Assembly: GCA_001606155.1 (NCBI GenBank)
Contig: LODT01000039.1
Location: 124,001 to 188,000 of the forward strand
Source: Tieghemostelium lacteum
Lineage: Eukaryota; Evosea; Eumycetozoa; Dictyosteliales; Raperosteliaceae
Length of the DNA: 64,000 bases
Reading direction: 5' to 3'
The notes under the pieces are model-generated. The model was not told where the DNA came from, made no database searches, and saw only the letters and a list, made by a program, of their open reading frames with translations. A program made the position numbers and the translations under genes. The stretch's first letter is position 1, and each line of letters opens with the position of its first letter. Positions 1 through 10,601 of the stretch are shown here, in pieces.

Positions 1-815
1 ATCATGCTAATATCCCAACTGCCATTTGGTTCGGTGCCATCACTTGTGGTATCTCATTTGTATCCTGTATCGTATTGATTCTATTGGATGTCTATCGTGG
101 TAAAAAAGATAAAAAAGAAGCTGTAACTAATGATCCAGTTAAACTAACTGACATCACTAAATTCTCTGGTTCAGTATGGTTGGTATGTCTAGCTGTTGTA
201 CTCTTTTACATTCCATTATTTGTCTTTGTAACCAATGGTACTGATTTTATTCAAGCTAAATGGCCACAGATCTCGCCATCTGCTGCAAATACTCTTGTAA
301 GTATCCCATATTACACTGCTGCTCCATCACCAGTCATTGGTTTCATTATTGATAAAGTAGGTCGTAATCTCTCTTGGATGACTTTTGCCTCAGTTCTCAT
401 GGCTGTTGCACACATTCTACTGACATTCTCCAGCTTAACTCCATACGTTGCAATGATTATCATGGGTGTTGGTTACGCTTGCATGGCTGCTAGTATCTGG
501 GTAACTTTCCCAGTACTTGTACCAAACATTCGTTTGGGTACTGCATATGGTTTGGCATTTGCCTGTCAAAATGCTGCTGTTGCTTTGACAACTCTTATTG
601 TCGACGCAATCTTACAAAAGACTGACAACAACTGGTACTACGTTGAGGGCATTTTCATTGGTTGTGCTCTATTAGGTATTATGGTTCATGTCATTTTAGT
701 ACTCATTGATATCAAGGAGAAGAGAATTAATGTTCCATCTGCTGATATGAAACAAAAAGTTAAAGAAATTAACAAAGAATCTAAACCTATTTTAGATACC
801 AGTATTAATCAATAA
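1..815 (+). CDS. MFSD1-like major facilitator transporter, 3' part
   Basis: The reading frame is already open at base 3 and runs to the TAA at 813-815, so the 5' end lies outside the window. The visible ~270 residues hold about six hydrophobic segments, i.e. the C-terminal half of a 12-TM MFS carrier. A basic loop (GKKDKKEA) separates a first helix from the rest, and GFIIDKVGR is the usual MFS loop motif. The LGTAYGLAFACQN stretch resembles MFSD1, a lysosomal dipeptide exporter in animals. The assignment to MFSD1 is from family memory; the substrate is an inference. The tail is hydrophilic and Lys-rich. A second, divergent MFSD1-like gene lies at 52826-54484. Confidence 0.8.
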   Translation, partial: HANIPTAIWFGAITCGISFVSCIVLILLDVYRGKKDKKEAVTNDPVKLTDITKFSGSVWLVCLAVVLFYIPLFVFVTNGTDFIQAKWPQISPSAANTLVSIPYYTAAPSPVIGFIIDKVGRNLSWMTFASVLMAVAHILLTFSSLTPYVAMIIMGVGYACMAASIWVTFPVLVPNIRLGTAYGLAFACQNAAVALTTLIVDAILQKTDNNWYYVEGIFIGCALLGIMVHVILVLIDIKEKRINVPSADMKQKVKEINKESKPILDTSINQ

Positions 816-845
816 AAAAAAACCAAAAAGGTAAACAATGTGTGT

Positions 846-1283
846 TTATTGAATGCAAACTTTTTGTGATTTTGATTTTTGTAATTTTGGTAAGGTTAAT
901 TCCAAAACACCATTATCAAAGTGAGCATTAATACTCTCTGCTGTACATCCTTCTGGTACTGCAAAGGAACGAGTGAAACTACCATAGGATCTTTCAACAC
1001 GATGGAACTTTTCATTGTCCTCTTTCTTTTCTGAAGATCTCTCACCAGAGATTATCAATTGACCATTGTCAACTTCAATTTGAATTTGATCCTTTGTCAT
1101 ACCAGGTAAATCTGCTTTAATAATTAAATTATTTTCAGTTTCCTTTACATCAACAGAAGGTTTCCACATTTGACCACCTAATGAAGAGTTCCAATTCATT
1201 AGATCTCTATCAAATTCAAATGGATTCATGGCATTATTAAAAAATCTCCATGGGTTTTCTGTGTTTCTATTTACTAATGACAT
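846..1283 (-). CDS. Small heat shock protein, Hsp20/alpha-crystallin family
   Basis: A 145-residue intronless protein. A short N-terminal arm (about 1-40, with PWRFFNN) is followed by an alpha-crystallin domain at about 41-135: KPSVDVKETENNLIIKADLPG opens it, and GVLELTLPK is the conserved closing motif. The tail ends KSKSQKVCIQ, in which VCI could serve as the I-x-I/V anchor for oligomerisation. Such proteins are ATP-independent holdases that bind unfolding proteins, normally in the cytosol. The stop lies only about 30 bp from the stop of the convergent MFS gene. I looked for nGAAnnTTCn arrays upstream and found no clean one, so heat regulation is not shown by the sequence. Confidence 0.93.
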   Translation of the reverse strand: MSLVNRNTENPWRFFNNAMNPFEFDRDLMNWNSSLGGQMWKPSVDVKETENNLIIKADLPGMTKDQIQIEVDNGQLIISGERSSEKKEDNEKFHRVERSYGSFTRSFAVPEGCTAESINAHFDNGVLELTLPKLQKSKSQKVCIQ

Positions 1284-1679
1284 ATTATTTTTAATTGATT
1301 ACTATTTGTATTATATTCAAATTATGAATTATAATGAAAAAAGAAATTTACAATAGAAAATTTGAAGTCAATTTATATTCAAATTCAATTAACATAAAAA
1401 GAAACTATCCATATCTTCATCTAATAAAATTTCAAATAAATAAAAATATTTTTTTTTTCCAAAATTGGATATTTACTTTCATTTAAGATAGGGTACTTAA
1501 TTAAAAATTAAATATATAAAATATCACTTTTTATAGAAATTACTAAATACATAGAAGTAAATAAAACTATAATAAAGAGATATAATAAATATAAAAAATT
1601 TAAATAATTTATTTATAATTCTTTTTTTTTTTTTTTTTTTTAGTTTTTTGATTTTGAGAGTGGAATTGATTATTGAATA
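1284..1679. other. Divergent intergenic region (Hsp20 / capping enzyme)
   Basis: This A/T-rich gap holds the 5' flanks of two divergent genes. It contains an uninterrupted run of about 20 T just before the capping enzyme start, a common dictyostelid promoter feature. I saw no gene and no clear regulatory motif. Confidence 0.6.
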
Positions 1680-3692
1680 ATGTCAATGAAACGAAATGTA
1701 GATAGTATTTATAATAACAATAATCAAAATGGAAATACAAAAAATATAAAAAGAACTAAACCTCAGGAAGAAGATGATCCATTAGATTCTATTTTAGGTG
1801 AAATTAAAACAACTCAACAAGGGTAGATAGAATTTGAAGAATCATTATTATAATATCTTAAATGTTTATATTAATATTAATGATGATAATGACAATGATG
1901 ATTATTATAAAATAGAAAATATAATAATAGTAGTAGATCAACATTTTCATTAGAAAATGTAATTTCAAAGATTATGGAGATGACAAATAATGGTAGTAAT
2001 TGTGAGAAATTAGAGGTTGAAGGTAGAGTCGGACTTATACAACCCGGTATGAATGGTGGTATAAATTTTAAACCAGGTATGATACAAGATGATTGGGAAA
2101 GGTTGAGAGAATATCTAGCTAGTAGACTCTCAGATAAACAGTTGATAAAAGAGACTGATTACATCTATGATAATCATAGAGTAACCTATAGCGAAGATCA
2201 AAAGAAATGTATTAGAAAAGAAGCCAAAACCTCAAAGATTACCTATGACCAATCTTCATCGTTAATTTATGATTTTAGGATATCTTTGTGTTGGGAAGAG
2301 TCTTCACCACCTCCTTTAGAGGTGCCAACCGATTGGAAGTCAAAAAGAGAGAAAATGCGATACACCTTTCGTGATAGGGATTGGAAGATTGATCTTACTA
2401 GAACTATGGTCTATGACCAGTTCTCACAGATTATAGAGAATCCCTATGAGGTTGAAATTGAATTATATCCTCAATCGATAAAATCATGTATTGGTAATAG
2501 AAATCTACCGGTAATGATGGGTAACTTTATTCAAGAGGTTAGAAACCTCATTGCTATTATACAACCACCAGGTGCCATGACATTTCCCGATGTTCTAATG
2601 GAAAAAGTAACAGTCCCTAAAGAGATTGATCAATTGAGGGACTTTGTATTTGCCTATCTACCAGAGGCTAATAAATTCAAGTACGAGATGTTTCCAGGTA
2701 GTATGCCAATTAATTTTGGTAAGAAACATATCTACAATGTGCAATCTAATGAATATTATGTCTCTGAGAAAACAGATGGCATTCGATATATGCTGCTGAT
2801 ATTGGCATCCGGTAGCTATTTTATTGATAGAAAGTTTGAATTTTATCAGATTCAAAACTATTCTGTGCTCGACGAGACCTTTGGTAATGGGACTTTACTG
2901 GATGGTGAAATGGTTAGACATTTACAAAATCGAAAACCAGTTTTTCAGATTTTTGACATTTTGGGAATTGATAATCAATCGGTGTGTCAGTTGCCTCTGA
3001 GTGAGCGTCTGAAAATTATTGGTGCCAAAGTTATTCAACCATTGAGACAGGTGTTACCTCCAAATACCGAGGTACCATTTACTCTTTTGGGTAAGGTATT
3101 CTTACCAAAACATAAAATTGCAGATCTTTTTGCTCGTATACGTGATCATCATTCAGGTGAGAGAATATTCTCTGACGATGACAAAAGAAATCATTTTACA
3201 GATGGTGTAATATTTACACCAAATACAGCCTATATGCCATACACTGTGCAGAATCTCTACAAGTGGAAGTATCTGGATAAGTGGACTATTGACTTTAAAG
3301 TTACTGAACGTAATAGAGTTTGGTATCTATGTTGTGTAGGTTCTGGAAATGTCGAAGTCGAATGTCGTGAAGTTAACTTTTCTCAAGAGGATTTGGATCG
3401 TTTAAAAAAAGAGTTTTTACGTGCTCGTGATATCTCTTGCATTATTGCTGAATGCTCTTTTCAACCTAAATACGGTACATGGAAATTTCATCAGGTTCGT
3501 CCTGATAAACGAAAGGGAAATTATATCTCCATTGTAATGGATACCATGGAATCAATTGCTGAAAATCTCTCTACTGAAGAACTAAAATATCGTATACCTC
3601 TAAAACCTGATCAAGATCAATGGGATGAAGAATTCCAAAAACTTCGTTCAACAATGTTATTAAACATCTCCAAAAATCAACAAAGAAAATAA
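1680..3692 (+). CDS. Bifunctional mRNA capping enzyme (RNA triphosphatase + guanylyltransferase)
   Basis: Two exons, 1680-1822 and 1916-3692, joined across a 93-bp GT...AG intron in phase 2, give 639 residues. The C-terminal half is a GTP:RNA guanylyltransferase of the nucleotidyltransferase fold: KTDGIR (Lys333, the GMP-carrying lysine), a motif III-like FIDRKFEF, LLDGEM, DGVIFTP (about 477) and a motif V-like KWKYLDKWTIDFKV (about 497), followed by an OB-fold-like tail. The N-terminal half has features of the tunnel-type metal-dependent RNA triphosphatase family (Cet1-like): a Glu-rich strand LEVEGRVG (about 80), RISLCWEE (about 170) and EVEIEL (about 226-231). It would therefore carry out both first steps of cap synthesis in the nucleus; the cap methyltransferase must be separate. 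Guanylyltransferase is certain; the triphosphatase half rests on motifs only. Confidence 0.9.
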
Positions 3693-3750
3693 TAAAATTA
3701 TTATCTCTCTCACAGTATATCTTTATTTGTTGTACATTTATTTAAATTGA

Positions 3751-4776
3751 TTAATACATTAATGGTTTACAATGTACTCTAAATCTAGATACACCACCAT
3801 CTGGATAGATTTGTAGACGTACATGGGTATACAATTGAGCATCTTGATTGTTTACTAATTGAGTTTGGAAATAGTGTCTATTGTGACCAATTAATGGTGT
3901 GTTTGGTAATATTGGTTTCCAATCTTTTGAATCATTTAGATTTTGGTCATCAGCATGATTAATAGCTTCGATTGAACATGAAGTTGGGAAATTACCTTTA
4001 AACCAATTGGTATCAACTTCAATTCTTTTAATTGACCCTGGTAGACCTAATCTTACAATTAACCATTCATTACCAGGTACACGACGTCTTTTAGTTTCCC
4101 AGCCATCGCCCATATTAACAGATCTACCTGGCATGATTATATTATTCTTGTTTCCATAATGTTGATCTGAGACATCTCTAACTAAACCACCATTTTCAAT
4201 AGCAGCTAAATCTACTAATTCACCTGGAATCACTAATGACCAATCTCTAACTGCCACACCATAGACTCTCAACCGTGCTACACCACCATCTGGATATATT
4301 TTAAATCTCAAATGTGTGGTTTTTTGAACTGGTGTAGTAGGTTCAAAATATTGTTTACAACTACTACCCAAATTTGATTTTTGTAAAACTACATTCCAAC
4401 GACTTTCATCAGATAACAATTGATCAAGAGTTGGTTCACCTTCAACACATATTGATTCCAATTGAGCATATGGTGGATAGTTTCCAGTGAAATAAGAGGT
4501 ATCAATTTCAATACCTACAATTGTACCTGGGATACCCAATTTCAAAACACACCAATCAAATGATGGATTGTGTCTTTTAGTCTCCCAACCATCCATCCAT
4601 TTACCAGTATCTACAAATTTCTCTGCATCCCAAATTGGTGCTGAATGTTTAATTAAATTTACACATGGTGCAAACCATTGATCACTGCAACCTAAAACTC
4701 TACCTCCTACTTTATCAGAAAGTAATTCAGCATATTCATTTACAAATTTTGGTGGTGTTGGTAAGTGGGTTGTCAT
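3751..4776 (-). CDS. allC: Allantoicase
   Basis: A 341-residue intronless protein made of two copies of the allantoicase domain, which is a jelly-roll fold. Each copy has the paired signatures DGWETKR...PG, then IEIDT or IEVDT, and near its end RxKIYPDGGVxRxRV (first copy) or RLQIYPDGGVSRFRV (second copy). The enzyme hydrolyses allantoate to ureidoglycolate and urea in purine breakdown. The start codon sits right before MTTHLPTPPKF, with a long poly-A/T tract upstream. No partner of the purine pathway lies beside it. Length and both repeats are as expected for the family, so it looks intact. Confidence 0.95.
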   Translation of the reverse strand: MTTHLPTPPKFVNEYAELLSDKVGGRVLGCSDQWFAPCVNLIKHSAPIWDAEKFVDTGKWMDGWETKRHNPSFDWCVLKLGIPGTIVGIEIDTSYFTGNYPPYAQLESICVEGEPTLDQLLSDESRWNVVLQKSNLGSSCKQYFEPTTPVQKTTHLRFKIYPDGGVARLRVYGVAVRDWSLVIPGELVDLAAIENGGLVRDVSDQHYGNKNNIIMPGRSVNMGDGWETKRRRVPGNEWLIVRLGLPGSIKRIEVDTNWFKGNFPTSCSIEAINHADDQNLNDSKDWKPILPNTPLIGHNRHYFQTQLVNNQDAQLYTHVRLQIYPDGGVSRFRVHCKPLMY

Positions 4777-5087
4777 CTTAAAAGATCAAAGTTAAATAGA
4801 AAAAAAAAAAAAAAAAAAAAATAAATCCAAAAGTCAGAGTAGTTGGGATATTTTTGAAATTTCATTTAAATTAAAATTTCAGAGCTCATTGAAGGAATGA
4901 AAAATTGTAAAATTTTAATATAAATGTATCTAATACTTAAAATTTAAGATTCTGAATTAATTTTAATTTATCACAGATATTTAAATTTCTGAATTTAATA
5001 TTTGTTAAAAATCAAAGAAAATGACCTAATTTAACCGATAAATCAAAAAAAAAAAAAAAATTTTTTAAAAATATACACAATCTTAAA
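4777..5087. other. Divergent intergenic region with A and T tracts
   Basis: A/T-rich gap between the divergent allantoicase and RNA ligase genes. It contains an A run of over 20 bases (about 4801-4822) and a second A/T tract near 5046-5066. No gene was seen. Confidence 0.6.
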
Positions 5088-6654
5088 ATGAGGTAAAATA
5101 TTTATATCAAAATATCTATTTATAATGATAGAATTCTAATATATTAAATTGAATTTATTAGAAATATAGATTATCTAGTAGAATCATCAACAGATGATAT
5201 TGGCATTGATTATAAAACACGTAATCAACACTATTTCCCACAAAATATAACAATTCAAGATTGTAGAAATGCTATTAGAGGTGTAGATGGATTTCGTGAA
5301 ACAGTTAGAAATGGTATCGTTTGTTTTAATTATGATTTTTGTACCAAATATACATTCCCAACACCATATAAAGGATTTGATCATGACCCAAGAACAGCAT
5401 TCCTCTTAAAAGTAAGAAGAGAATGTAGAGGTCTATTGTTCAGTCAAACTTCTGGTAAATTAATTTGCCGTAAATTACATAAATTCTTTAATATCAATGA
5501 AATGGAAGAAACTAATGAGGTATGATTTAGACAATGGCTAGATACACTTTTGTAATGATGTCACTTTACTAACTGATCAGTTATTGCTATTACAGAATAA
5601 TATTGATTTATCAGAACCTTATGTATTATTAGAGAAGATTGATGGATCATTGGTAGCTCCAATGTTATTGGATGGTGTTTTACTTTGGGGTTCAAAATCA
5701 GGACCTACAGAGATTTCAGCACGTGTTGAGAGATATCAAAAAAAGAACCCAAATCATCTCTTTAATGAATTTGCTAAATATTGGTTAGATCAAGATTGTA
5801 CACCAATGTTTGAATGGACATCATTACAGAACCAAATTATTCTACCATACGAACAAGATTGTTTAACTTTATTGAGTATTAGAAATATGTTGACTGGTGA
5901 CTATATTCTACATGACTTGGTAAAAGAGTCCGCTGAAAAGTATCAAATTCCAATTGCAAAAGTTATCAATCCAAAAGAACATAATGAATTGTCAAAATGT
6001 GAAACTGCAGCTCAGATGATTGATACTGTAAAAAAACTGAAAGGTGTTGAAGGATATATCATTAAATTCCATTCTGGAAAGACATACAAGATGAAAACCG
6101 ATTGGTATTTCAATCTTAATCACACTTCAGAGGCTTTTAATTCACCTTATGAAAAGGATATTTGGAATCTTGTTCTTAGCAATCAGTTAGATGACACCAT
6201 TGCAAAGGTCTCCAGTTTAGGATCAGTTTCACTAAAATTACAATCCATTCAATTGTTTGCTCAAGATTTATTTGAAGCTGTTGAAAAACAATCAAAAGTC
6301 GCAATTCTAAAAGTTATTCAACTAAAAGTTGATGGTAAAGTCAGAAAACATCTAAGCACCGATAGATCAATTGACGAAAGTATTAAAAAAGTAGTTTTCC
6401 AATTCTTTGATACCATTGATGAATATGATAAAGTAGATCAACACATTTCAACAGTTTCCAATTTTATAATTGAAAAATTAAAACAATTAACTCATACTAA
6501 AAACAAAATTGATGATGCTAGAAAACTCTTAGGAAATCCAAATTTAAAGTTTACTGACGATTATATTGATAAATTAAATAACTTAAATATTAATAATAAT
6601 AATACAACTATAACTACTACAACTACTACAACTACTGTAACAATAACAGAATAA
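5088..6654 (+). CDS. T4 Rnl1-type RNA ligase
   Basis: I read three exons: 5088-5092 (only ATGAG), 5162-5519 and 5596-6654, with introns of 69 and 76 bp; the product is about 473 residues. Exon 2 carries ECRGLLF and CRKLHKFFNI, and exon 3 opens with the adenylation motif KIDGS (Lys135). MFEWT, VEGYIIKF (about 272) and KMKTDWY (about 287) fit nucleotidyltransferase motifs IIIa, IV and V. The order and spacing resemble phage T4 RNA ligase 1, which joins 5'-phosphate and 3'-hydroxyl RNA ends, for example in cut tRNA. The C-terminal third is helical and ends in a low-complexity Asn/Thr tail. The 5-nt first exon is an inference: exon 2 has no in-frame ATG before the conserved region, and this is the only simple splice that supplies one. 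The biological substrate is unknown. Confidence 0.85.
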
Positions 6655-6849
6655 ATTATATATATTTATAACCTTCAGATTATAAAACCGGATTATAATT
6701 TTTAATGTCTATAAAAACATTGTAGTCTTGTGTCTTTAAAATAAAATATTATGTATATTTTTATAAAATTGATTTTTATTATGACTTTAACTGAATTTCA
6801 ATGAAAATTAGTAATTTTCATACTATTTTCAAATGAATATAAAATAATT

Positions 6850-7065
6850 TTATTCTTGATTTTGTATAATCATATTATATTTACATTCTTCTAATTCTGA
6901 ATTAGCAATATTCAATGTTTGAGATAATTTTTGAGAATCTTGGTCTTGGTTAAAGACATAGTAGGCTTCATTTACTTTGGATTGGTATTGATCATCACAG
7001 TTTAGAGCCATTGTGAAGCAAATGAAAGCAATTAAAACTAAAACAACAATTAAAGTCGATTTCAT
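6850..7065 (-). CDS. Small secreted protein, function unknown
   Basis: A 71-residue reading frame with a strong signal peptide (MKSTLIVVLVLIAFICFTMA) and a mature part of about 50 residues that is polar and holds two Cys, one near its start (NCDD) and one near its end (EECKYN), enough for one disulphide. I do not recognise a family. It has its own AT-rich flanks, and the codon use resembles its neighbours. The signal peptide is the main reason to believe it is real. Confidence 0.6.
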   Translation of the reverse strand: MKSTLIVVLVLIAFICFTMALNCDDQYQSKVNEAYYVFNQDQDSQKLSQTLNIANSELEECKYNMIIQNQE

Positions 7066-7446
7066 TTTTATAAAAGGTTATCTAATTAATTATAGAATAT
7101 GATATTTAATACTGTGTATGTAAATATTAAATTTTACTTATATCAATACTCTAATTCTTTTCATTTAATTCAATAGAACCTTCCTAAAATTCACATTTAA
7201 ATTAGTATTTTCTATGGGGAGGGTTATGCATATAAACTCTACTTTTATTAAATTATGTAATATATCTAAATTGGTTTTAATTGATATGTTATATGTTTGA
7301 ATTTGAAATACTGTTGAGGAATTTGATAATGATACAATATCGCTTCTGATTGTGTACTCAATCTTATTAAAATCCTTTATCCATTTCAGCTAATGGTGGT
7401 TTGAAATTTTTGAAAATTCATTTTAACTCAAATTTTTGATCTTAAA
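7066..7446. other. Divergent intergenic region
   Basis: AT-rich 5' flank shared by the small secreted gene and the MAU2-like gene. It includes one G-rich spot (TATGGGGAGGGTTATGCAT near 7213). I saw no gene in it. Confidence 0.5.
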
Positions 7447-9552
7447 ATGAGCTTATCGGATGAAAATAATAAAAAGATAATACACTTTTTATGGGTTACT
7501 TCAGAACAATTATTATTAGCAGGTGAAATTATAAATTCAATTAAATGTTTAGAATCATTATTAAAATTTAAACAGGACAATAATGATATACTAAATATTA
7601 ACCTAAAGAAAAAGAAATCTAAAAAGACAGTACTAAAAGTGCAATTAAGTGCAATAGAGGAATCAATAACTAGGATCAAAATTGCAGATCTTTTAATAAA
7701 CTATACATTGAATTTCAAAGAGGCAAGACTGCATTTAGAGCAGTGTACATTGATTCTCGATGAATCTAATAAAGAGTCATTAGAATTACTCTGTAAGATA
7801 TCATCATTTCTTATTGATATATTCAATGGAGGAGGTGCAAATAATCTCACTAGACAATGGATAAAAAGTGCCTCTAGATATGCAAATCTTCTTAAAAGTT
7901 CGGAATGGAAAATCTACTTCTATCTAAAGGAATCTTATTTATCACTAAAAGAAGGAAATACAGTAACACCATTTCAATCATTAGATCAAGCTATAAAGAT
8001 TGCTGATCAGACTAGTGGGAATTTGTATCTTCGTATACTATTAAATGCACACAAGATTCATTTTTATATAATCATATTAGATTATAGTAAAATTGAAGAT
8101 TTATTAAAAGAGACGAATGAACTAATGGTTAAGTTTCAGTCACAGATACAGTCATATGAAGTTGATAATCATAAACTACCGGAATTCTATAGATACATTT
8201 TAGAGTTTCCTTCGAGTAACAATACAATTGTCTCTAGGAGCCTTGAACAGAAACAACATGATATCTCAATAAGTTGTAAACAATTGTCAGTCTATTACTC
8301 AATGATTAAGATGTTGTATTACATTAGAATTGGTAGTTATAAGATTATGGAAGAGCAGTTGGGAAATCTACAAGTTAACCTTCAAGAGATATTCGATGAG
8401 TTATCACTCATTAGCAATGGATCTCTACCAATGCCTTTATTCTACTTTTATTGTGGTCCACAGTATCTTACATGTTATTGTTATATAATCAGTGCTGTTC
8501 ACTCTAGGTCCTATGGAGAAGTCTCCAAAGCGCTCTATTGTCTGGACAAGGCTCTACGTCTAATAGACAACCAGCTAAAATATATCTATCAAGCAACTCT
8601 AGGACAAGTAACACCACAGCAAATGAAAGAAAGTAGATCACTAATTAGACTAAAATTTATAATTCACGAAAACCTCTTTTATATTCGTCTAACTGGTATG
8701 GAAATAGAAAGAGCCTTTTCAGAACTAAAATATTGTTTAGAAATCTATTCAACCTATCCAATGCTGTTTAATGACGGTTCTGCAGAGTGTACATGTCACT
8801 ATTTATCTGGACTATATTGCCAGGCACTTGGTAACCATACTCTATCACTAGACCATTTCAGATTAGCATTAAAGAAATCTAATAGATTTGATACTCAAAT
8901 TCATTGTATACTAAGAATGATAAGTGCCCACCTATCACTAAATGAAATTGAACGTGCAACCTCTCTAATGAATGAATATTTAGTTCAGTTGGAAAATCAT
9001 CCTCAACTAATTCTTAGATCTACAAGTTTGTTTCTTCATGGTGTTATTCTAATGTACCATTCACCAGATCAGGCAAAGAATAAATTCAGAGATAGTCTTT
9101 CTCTATCCAATAACCATATAGGAAATAGTCAATTAACATCAAATATCCTAAATAATCTAGCAAGACTATATCTATCCATTTACAATTCCAAACAACTTGA
9201 ATTACCAATGGAAATTGAAAAAAATATTCAATCCATGTTAAACAGTTCTTTAAGTCTTGCTCAGTTATCAAATGATCTAGTGGGTAAATGTATCAGTATG
9301 TCCATTAGTAAATCTGATACTTCAGAATTAGAATATCAATTAGAAAAAAGAAAATCCATACTTGAAAATCTACCGTCTGATAGAATAGATTTCTTACAAG
9401 AACTTTTAAATTTAAATGTAAGTTTTATAATAGGCAAATTTTAATTAAATATCTATATATATTAATTTTATTTACCTCTTTTGATATAGATTATGGAAAA
9501 GAATCAATCAATTCAATCTTCTGATGAAGATGAAGATGGTGGTAATGAATAA
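7447..9552 (+). CDS. mau2: MAU2/SCC4-like cohesin loading factor
   Basis: Two exons, 7447-9417 and 9490-9552, separated by a 72-bp phase-0 intron; 677 residues. The protein is all-helical with TPR-like repeats throughout, for example FKEARLHLEQC, SKALYCLDKALRLID and HTLSLDHFRLALKKS. The N-terminal region (LWVTSEQLLLAGEIINSIKCLES) and the pattern of repeats resemble MAU2/SCC4, the partner of NIPBL/SCC2 that loads cohesin on chromatin. The assignment is by overall resemblance and could be another long TPR protein. The last exon adds a short acidic tail (SSDEDEDGGNE). Its last 40 coding bases overlap, in antisense, the 3' end of the convergent hemD gene. Confidence 0.65.
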
Positions 9553-10461
9553 GTATTTTTAATGAATTCAGGTTGTGAATAATAATGTTTAATTGATACC
9601 AATAAAGAATCAGCAGTTGGTTTATCAGAACAAATAGTGATAGTTGTTTGATAATCTTCCAATGACTTTAATGTGGTTTTACCAATACTACCAATTTTTA
9701 TATTCTTTCTGATATCAGTGTCTTTAGAATTTAATAATTGATTTTCCAATATAAATTCTACACCACTTGGACTAAAAAATATTAACCACACATCTTCTTC
9801 TGTTGTTATTTTATCATTTATATATTTTGACCAAGTCATTTTAAAATCATCTACATTATTTACATTATTACTATTATATACAATTATCTCTGTTAAATTA
9901 ATATTATTATTATTTAATTTTTGTGGTAACTCATCTCTTCTTTTATTACCACATAAATATAATAAAGAAGAAGATGATGTTGTGTCTTGTTGTTGCTCTT
10001 TATAATGAGAAATGATTTGATTTGAAAGTGATTCAGCATTAATATCTATAAATATCTTTAAATTTGATAGTTGAGGAAATAGTTTTAAAAATAAATTATT
10101 ACTTGATTCTCCTACTATATAAACACGATCTGTAATCATCTTTAACCAATTTAGATCATTATGCATGTTCAAAAAACAATGTAATGATTTTATGGAGTTA
10201 CTACTAGTAAATATAATTCCAAAATATCTCTTGGTAACTTCATTTCCATTTACAGGAATATATAGATGTTTTAATTGCTCATCTAAATAAGTAATCTTTA
10301 ATAATGGTAAAAATATCACTTCAAATCCTGATTCATTAAATAACTGTTTTTATATGAGTACTCTTGTAATTTCATTAGTCTAAAGTCTATTTTAGTACTT
10401 TTTCATAAGGATCTTCTGCTAGTTGTTCATTTTTTGATTTAAGAAATATTATTTTTTTCAT
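9513..10461 (-). CDS. hemD: Uroporphyrinogen-III synthase
   Basis: Two exons on the minus strand, 10461-10399 and 10343-9513, around a 55-bp intron; 297 residues. Exon 1 gives MKKIIFLKSKNEQLAEDPYEK, which is the expected first strand of the fold. Family features follow in order: FEVIFLPLLKI, IIFTSSNSIKSL, YLCGNKRRDELPQ, VWLIFFSPSGVEFI, IGSIGKTTLKSL and KPTADSLL. The enzyme closes and rearranges hydroxymethylbilane to uroporphyrinogen III in haem synthesis. The tail is Ser-rich and acidic (PPSSSSSED) and its codons overlap the 3' coding end of the MAU2-like gene. Confidence 0.9.
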
Positions 10462-10601
10462 TATTGCACATTCACATAAAATTCAAGAAAAAAATTTGAA
10501 TGAAAATGATTCCAACTCATTTCTTGATCTAAAAATGCACTAAATAAATACTTTTTTTTTTATTTCCATTCATACCTATAATCAAAATAATAATAAAATA
10601 A

